A DNA stretch of 11,072 bases from Lentisphaeria bacterium (GTDB lineage: Bacteria; Verrucomicrobiota; Lentisphaeria; JABSQK01; UBA12247): positions 1 through 11,072 of the forward strand of contig DMTJ01000285.1 of NCBI GenBank assembly GCA_003477185.1, in the 5' to 3' direction. Each line of letters begins with the position of its first letter. Position 1 is the stretch's first letter. The notes under the pieces were generated by a model. The model had not been told where the DNA came from and searched no databases. It saw only the letters and a program-made list of their open reading frames with translations. A program made the position numbers and the translations under genes. Of this stretch, positions 6,364 through 11,072 are shown piece after piece.

Positions 6364-8529
6364 CTATTGAAATCCGACCCGTCTGCGGATTGCCCATTCA
6401 GCTACGAGCGGCAAGACCAACGCCAGCAGCAGCCACCAATTATCCCATACCGGCGAGGCCGATGCGATGCGCCGCACGGTCACGACCTTGGCCCCAAACG
6501 GTACGTCTGCCATTAAGTCAGCTAGCCCAGCCTGGGACGTGGCCTGGCCTCCCGTACGATCGGAAATGGCTTGAAGCAGTGCAGGGTCTGCCAGTAGATT
6601 CTCGTCCTCAATCCGCGAGGCATTTACCGAGATCCTAAGCTCGTTGCTCTCAAGTGTCTGGCCCCGGTGTTCTCCCTGAGCGCGAATGGAATAGATTCCC
6701 GTACTCAGGCGGAGGGCGGCGACCAGACTATCACCACTTGGTAACGCAGGCTGAGAGGTGACAGCGCTGCTTTCAAGATCGGTAATCGTTAACGCGACGG
6801 CCAGGTTGGGAATTCCAACGTTGTTTTCATCTGTTGCTGAGGCGATAACTTCCAATGGCTCGCCTGCCCTCACATAGGTCGTGCCCGCCGAAATCGAGAG
6901 CCGGCGCGCCATGTCGTCCTCCTGCGATGCCAGCCAATACAGAGTCCGCATCCAGAGGTGGTCGTAGAGCCTCTTGGGGGTCTCGGGGTTCAGCCGCCAG
7001 GTCCAGGTCACAGGCGTGGTCCAAGCCGCCACCCGGCCCCGACCTGTCTGATCCGTCACCAGCAGCGGGTAATTTCGCTGATCGACGAACAGGACCTCGC
7101 TCATAGCCCGTGCCGTCAGAGACCGTAGCCGCATCCCATGCCCCGGCAGTCGCTCCCAGGCAAAGTCCCGCGAGCCCAACAGCTGATCCAGTTCCCCCAG
7201 AATAAAGTGGCTCTTCTGCGCACCTACGACCTTGGGGGCAAACTCACGATGCTCCAGGGTCGAGTCGTTCGCCCGTACCGGGAGAATGCTTTGCAGGGGC
7301 CGCAACCGATCATCAAGCAGATCATTGAAAGTCGAACCAATCGCCAGCAGGCCCGCACCCCGGTTCTTCACCAAGGACGGCAGCCGTCGCCACTGATTCG
7401 CAGTCAATGTCTCCGGGGCGATTCCGCCGAGAATAATGACGTTATAGGCGGACAAATCCAGCCCCTGCACCTCGGCGATACCCCGCTTCGTGCGCAGATA
7501 AAACGGCGATGGCGATTCGAGCGTAAAGCCCTCGTCGGCGGAAATTAACCGCCTAAGAAACTTGTACTGCGGGTTGATCGACGCCTCCAGATACAACACT
7601 TGGATCCCTTCTTCCTTCACCCGGACAAACACCTGCATTTCGTTATTATCCGGCGAGATCTCCCCCGGGAGCGGCACCAGACGCAGTGTCACCAGATAGA
7701 ACCCTGGCTCATTAATCGCCGGGAGCATCAAGCGTTGCTTAACCTTCTCGTCAGCGGTCTCGCACTGAATCCTACGGTCTGCGACCCGCTTATCATCCAC
7801 CAGACACTCCAGCTGGCAGCTACGCCCCTCAGCCCCTCGAATCAGGCCGGAGATATTGATGGGGAACGGCTTTCCCGCCTCTACCACTGGCGGCACCAGC
7901 ACGTCGGTCACCACTGCATCAACGATTCCAGCTGCGAACTCCGCACGCCCAAACTGTGCCGTGTGGATGGGAATCCCGGCTTCGATATAGGGAGCGAGTG
8001 CAGGAAGAGGATCTCGCCCGGCAGTGTTGCGCCCATCGGACAGCAGAATCACGCCGTGGAGCTTTGCGCCTCGTTCGGCGCGCAGTGCTGAGGACAGCAC
8101 ATCCCCCACAGCTGTCGCCTCCCCCACATCAGCCCCGTTGTGGGCTAATCGGTCACCGAAGTCGTACTCGGCAAGCTCCAGTAACTGGCCCACCTCGGGG
8201 GCTGCCGCGAGCGCCTTCTCCCAGGCTGCATCCATCTGCCCTGCTCGCGTCTCACCGCCCCTTCCATCTGCCACCGCCATACTGCCCGACCGGTCCCGAA
8301 GTACGATCAGCTTTCCTTTCTCGGCAGTCTCGTGCACCACCGCGCGGGAGGGCCGCAACGCCATCGTCAGAAGCAGGCCCCAGGCGCAGGCCCGCAGGAA
8401 CAGCAACAGCACTTTCGGCTTCCAGCCCAGTTGCGGAGTCCGCACATAGCGAACAAAGGCAGGCGCCATTCCCGCTGCGGCAATGCACAACAGCCACGGG
8501 AGTGGTAGAACTGGTGACGTCGCAAGCAT
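6364..8529 (-). CDS. VWA domain / glutamine amidotransferase-like membrane protein
   Basis: A 721-residue inner-membrane protein of the BatA-like/large VWA class common in Planctomycetes-Verrucomicrobia. Two N-terminal helices (about 9-28, 38-58) precede a von Willebrand A domain with an intact metal site: D-R-S-G-S at 79-83, a Thr at 139 and S-D-G at 164-166. A CARDB-like beta region (about 205-305) follows, then a class-I glutamine-amidotransferase-like Rossmann segment (about 308-425, with Y-N-V-I-I-L-G-G-I and G-A-G-L-L-A-I-G-S). No catalytic Cys is apparent there. Further beta domains lead to a C-terminal helix (about 697-712) and a basic end. ATG 8529 has AGGT eight bases upstream. It lies 48 bp after the channel gene, likely in the same transcript. 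The family is thought to scaffold protein complexes with MoxR ATPases and DUF58 proteins; none is in view. Confidence 0.88.
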   Translation of the reverse strand: MLATSPVLPLPWLLCIAAAGMAPAFVRYVRTPQLGWKPKVLLLFLRACAWGLLLTMALRPSRAVVHETAEKGKLIVLRDRSGSMAVADGRGGETRAGQMDAAWEKALAAAPEVGQLLELAEYDFGDRLAHNGADVGEATAVGDVLSSALRAERGAKLHGVILLSDGRNTAGRDPLPALAPYIEAGIPIHTAQFGRAEFAAGIVDAVVTDVLVPPVVEAGKPFPINISGLIRGAEGRSCQLECLVDDKRVADRRIQCETADEKVKQRLMLPAINEPGFYLVTLRLVPLPGEISPDNNEMQVFVRVKEEGIQVLYLEASINPQYKFLRRLISADEGFTLESPSPFYLRTKRGIAEVQGLDLSAYNVIILGGIAPETLTANQWRRLPSLVKNRGAGLLAIGSTFNDLLDDRLRPLQSILPVRANDSTLEHREFAPKVVGAQKSHFILGELDQLLGSRDFAWERLPGHGMRLRSLTARAMSEVLFVDQRNYPLLVTDQTGRGRVAAWTTPVTWTWRLNPETPKRLYDHLWMRTLYWLASQEDDMARRLSISAGTTYVRAGEPLEVIASATDENNVGIPNLAVALTITDLESSAVTSQPALPSGDSLVAALRLSTGIYSIRAQGEHRGQTLESNELRISVNASRIEDENLLADPALLQAISDRTGGQATSQAGLADLMADVPFGAKVVTVRRIASASPVWDNWWLLLALVLPLVAEWAIRRRVGFQ

Positions 8530-8577
8530 CTCAATCTACCTGCATTTGCAAAGTCATCGCGTCAGTGAGAACACGGC

Positions 8578-9561
8578 TTAGCGTTTCATCCGTTCATCGA
8601 TCAGCAGCACGACATCATCCTTGCGCAGCGTTTCCTGTTCGACGTTATAGCGATACTCACCATCCGTGTACAAGGCGACCGCGCGCGGGAATGCCTCCCG
8701 GACCGCCTTGCCGATATCCTCCTCGAGCGGCTCAACCTGCTTGATAAACGGGTCTTGCGTCCGGGTGTTAAGCTGCACCAAAAACTTACTGCAGATTGGG
8801 CTTACGGCCGCCTGCGACAGCATCCGTCCCAGAATTGTAGCCGATGGCAGCAAATAATCCGCGCCCACAGTAAGGAACCGGGCCTGGGTCGCCTCTTCGT
8901 TCACGCGAACCGTAGCCTTGATCTCCGGATTAAGCCCCTTTGCCGTGACCAGAACATAGAGATTTTCGGCATCGGACTGCGTTGCGATAATGATGTGAGC
9001 GGCCTTTTTTACGCCAGCCTGAATCAAGGTTTCATCGCTCCCCTGATTGCCATAGAGAAAGTTTGAGTCGTTCACCGCCTCGGCGACCGCCTGCGGCAAG
9101 TCCAGCATGGGCGCGCTATGTAAGATCACGTACGGGTTCTCGTGTGCATCAAGCTCGTGCACGATGCTCGCAAGTAAGTCCGTGTGAGCGATCACGATCG
9201 TATGATTGTTATTTTTGCCGAGCATCCATTTCCTCCAGATCTGTTCGAGTGACTTCATTGCGGTCTCGAGCACCACCAACGATGCCCCAAGAAACACCGT
9301 GGCTGGTAAAAGCGCGAGCAGGATGGTGCCAATCCTTCCAGCGTTCGTCTGCGGCGAGTAATCTCCGAACCCGATCGTTCGCACCGTGACGATCACGAAA
9401 TAGAATGTTTCCAGAACGCCGCCGAAATCTTCTACCACGAAGAAATAGGCAGTGAATCCCACCACCATCACAGCCATAAAAATGAACGAGGTCACCAGAT
9501 AAAAGCTCATCTGGCGCGCCGCGGTCGTAGGCAGCCGCTTGGTGGACCGAGTATCAGTCAT
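8578..9561 (-). CDS. Two-helix potassium channel with RCK/TrkA-type domain
   Basis: A 327-residue MthK/Kch-like channel subunit. Helix 1 (about 19-43), pore helix (49-60), selectivity filter T-I-G-F-G-D at 62-67 (canonical T-V-G-Y-G-D) and helix 2 (77-98) are followed by a Rossmann RCK-N domain (about 120-240) and a C-terminal RCK-C-like region (about 255-327). The nucleotide loop is degenerate: where family members show G-x-G-x-x-G after the first strand, this has I-A-H-T-D-L-L-A-S, so NAD binding by the usual route is doubtful. The residue before the filter Thr is Arg, also unusual. The open frame extends to 9750, but the added residues are basic nonsense overlapping the upstream gene; ATG 9561 overlaps that gene's stop by 8 bp (ATGACTGA), implying coupled translation. 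Confidence 0.93.
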   Translation of the reverse strand: MTDTRSTKRLPTTAARQMSFYLVTSFIFMAVMVVGFTAYFFVVEDFGGVLETFYFVIVTVRTIGFGDYSPQTNAGRIGTILLALLPATVFLGASLVVLETAMKSLEQIWRKWMLGKNNNHTIVIAHTDLLASIVHELDAHENPYVILHSAPMLDLPQAVAEAVNDSNFLYGNQGSDETLIQAGVKKAAHIIIATQSDAENLYVLVTAKGLNPEIKATVRVNEEATQARFLTVGADYLLPSATILGRMLSQAAVSPICSKFLVQLNTRTQDPFIKQVEPLEEDIGKAVREAFPRAVALYTDGEYRYNVEQETLRKDDVVLLIDERMKR

Positions 9562-10045
9562 CCAGCGGGCGCGCTTCAATTCTGTCTCGCTGCACCACCA
9601 ATTCCAGTGGCTCTTCCCAGATGGTTTCGCACTCGATCGCGATCTCCTGCTCTTCCTCATCCAAATAGATCCGGACCGGATGAACCAGCGGGAGCAGGGC
9701 CTCCGGCGTGCGCGGTACCCTGAATCCCTCTTCAGCCGCAATCTCGGCAACCATCTCTTCTAAGGCTGAATCCTCGTTAAGTAGGCGAAAGATGTCATGC
9801 AACGCCATCGGCTCCAGGTTGGGCCAGTTATCGCCGAGTTGCCCAAGCAGCAAATCGTGCTGCTCGCCAAAATCTGTTTCCTGAACCACCAGCTCGAACT
9901 GCCCAGGCGGTAAATCTTCCTCATTGCCCGCCGCCAAGTGCCGCATCAGTTCGCCCCATTGCAGCAGAAAAGGAAGCTCTACCAGATACATAGTGGCGTC
10001 ATCATCGATCTCTGTCCGGTCACTTAACGCGTACCGCATCTGCAT
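9554..10045 (-). CDS. Acidic 163-residue protein, unknown function
   Basis: Not recognised. The product is soluble and very acidic, with no signal peptide or membrane helix. Its middle (about 50-105) is helical and Leu/Glu-rich. The end (about 120-160) looks like beta strands with alternating hydrophobics (V-R-I-Y-L-D, E-I-A-I-E-C-E-T-I-W, L-E-L-V-V-Q-R). I chose ATG 10045, which has AAAGG seven bases upstream. ATG 10039, two codons later, has GGAG eight bases upstream and is equally possible. Longer starts to 10147 give a basic, unlikely N-terminus. The gene overlaps the channel start by 8 bp, so the product may be a regulator or partner of the channel. That is inference. Confidence 0.75.
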   Translation of the reverse strand: MQMRYALSDRTEIDDDATMYLVELPFLLQWGELMRHLAAGNEEDLPPGQFELVVQETDFGEQHDLLLGQLGDNWPNLEPMALHDIFRLLNEDSALEEMVAEIAAEEGFRVPRTPEALLPLVHPVRIYLDEEEQEIAIECETIWEEPLELVVQRDRIEARPLDD

Positions 10046-10077
10046 CTCTCCGCCTTTGGTTGGTCTCATATTTGCCG

Positions 10078-10105
10078 AACATACTGAGACTCTTACGAGA
10101 GGCAA
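10078..10105 (-). promoter_or_regulatory. Candidate sigma-70-type promoter for the 10045-6364 operon
   Basis: On the minus strand, TTGCCT (10105-10100) and TATGTT (10083-10078) are separated by 16 bp, four matches of six to each consensus box. The -10 box ends 32 bp before ATG 10045, which suits a short leader containing the GGCGGAGAG ribosome site. It is the best pair I found in the 10046-10226 gap. Confidence 0.35.
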
Positions 10106-10226
10106 GCACATCCGTCGCCTGAGTCGCCGGATCGCCGGTTGAATCACCCAAGAAATGCGCTTTGGCGAAGTGGTCTTGCAATTTGGCTGTCTACGGGCAA
10201 TTTACCCAGCTCGCTGATAGCGAAGT

Positions 10227-10683
<457 letters not shown>

Positions 10684-10692
<9 letters not shown>

Positions 10693-11072
10693 GTGAAAGC
10701 CCAGGCGCGAAATGCACTCGCTGACTTTGTTGGCTTTCTCAACTGGCTCCAGGGCAAGACAGCGCCCGTCTTCGTCATTGCTACTGCCAACGACGTCAGC
10801 CAGCTCCCAGCCGGGTTTCTGCGCATGGGCCGCTTCGACGAGATGTTTTTCGTCGATCTACCCGGTCCTGAGGAACGTGAAGCCATCTGGAGAATCAACT
10901 GCAGAAGCACCAGCGCCCTACTGAGGCCTTCAGTATTCGTGACTTGAATAACGGCACCGACAAGTTCACTGGTGCCGAGATCGCAGCCGTCGTCGAGTCC
11001 TTCGATGCCGGTGAGGAACTATCCGACATGTCATTGCTCCGCGCGCCCCATGCCACCGTTCCTCTGGCCAGC
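10684..11072 (+). pseudogene. Remnant of an AAA+ ATPase gene (3' part, frameshifted)
   Basis: Resembles the second half of the AAA module of Ycf46/Cdc48-like ATPases. In the frame of 10693 it reads F-L-N-W-L-Q-G-K-T-A-P-V-F-V-I-A-T-A-N-D, then L-R-M-G-R-F-D-E-M-F-F-V-D-L-P and E-E-R-E-A-I-W-R-I. This covers the sensor-1 Asn and the arginine-finger segment. Near 10895-10910 the frame breaks and the original ends at TGA 10945-10947. The lid domain continues in another frame from about 10905 (Q-K-H-Q-R-P-T-E-A-F-S-I, then F-T-G-A-E-I-A-A-V-V-E-S), open to the window end. Walker A and B are absent: an in-frame TGA at 10681 precedes the homology and nothing similar is seen upstream. The usual L-P-P-E-L-L-R-K is L-P-A-G-F-L-R-M here, fitting relaxed selection. 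A sequencing error could explain the frameshift but not the missing front half. Confidence 0.8.

Noticed and set aside
7956..8744. Plus-strand 262-codon open frame.
   Set aside because: It lies opposite the VWA gene and the channel end. Its Pro/Arg/Ser-rich composition is typical of a GC-rich shadow frame, and it crosses the boundary of two real genes.
9562..9750. Longer N-terminus for the potassium channel.
   Set aside because: The extra 63 residues are Arg/Ser/Trp-rich and are read out of frame across the real upstream gene; ATG 9561 gives a normal channel.
10174..10204. Promoter for the tRNA (TTGCAA with AATTTA).
   Set aside because: The -10 match is poor and no better pair was found, so it is not annotated.

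Overview
The window looks like chromosomal DNA of a GC-rich, Gram-negative-type bacterium. Two things point, tentatively, to Verrucomicrobiota (Opitutae/Puniceicoccales-like). One is a secreted protein with calcium-type D-x-D-x-D-G / W-E motifs followed by duplicated G-W-N modules. The other is a topoisomerase I whose C-terminus carries repeats instead of a full set of zinc ribbons. This placement rests on recognition, not on a database search.

Layout, left to right. (1) 1-2298 (+): the 3' three quarters of topA, cut by the window edge. (2) 2304-5308 (-): a five-gene operon, read right to left. It encodes a PqqD-like protein, a secreted repeat protein, a small S24/S26-type peptidase with a Ser/His-type active site, a glycine-rich membrane protein and an HPr-kinase-like P-loop protein. 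Adjacent genes overlap or sit a few bases apart, except the last, whose start is uncertain. (3) 5376-6341 (+): a divergent unknown two-helix membrane protein, 67 bp from the PqqD-like gene. (4) 6364-10045 (-): a second probable operon, read right to left: an acidic 163-residue unknown protein, a two-helix potassium channel with an RCK domain, and a large von Willebrand A / glutamine-amidotransferase-like membrane protein. (5) 10227-10303 (+): tRNA-Pro(UGG) with encoded CCA. (6) 10304-11072: a decayed region holding the 3' part of an AAA+ ATPase gene broken by a frameshift, preceded by protein-like fragments in two frames.

The most interesting part is the 2304-5308 operon. PqqD-like and HprK-like proteins occur together in peptide-modification or lasso-like cassettes, but this one has no visible radical SAM enzyme, asparagine synthetase or transglutaminase. 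Instead it carries a secreted protein, a membrane protein and a small peptidase. The PqqD-like protein ends in a Cys-containing tail that looks like a short peptide-precursor segment. I infer an envelope or peptide maturation system, but no substrate or reaction can be proved from this sequence.
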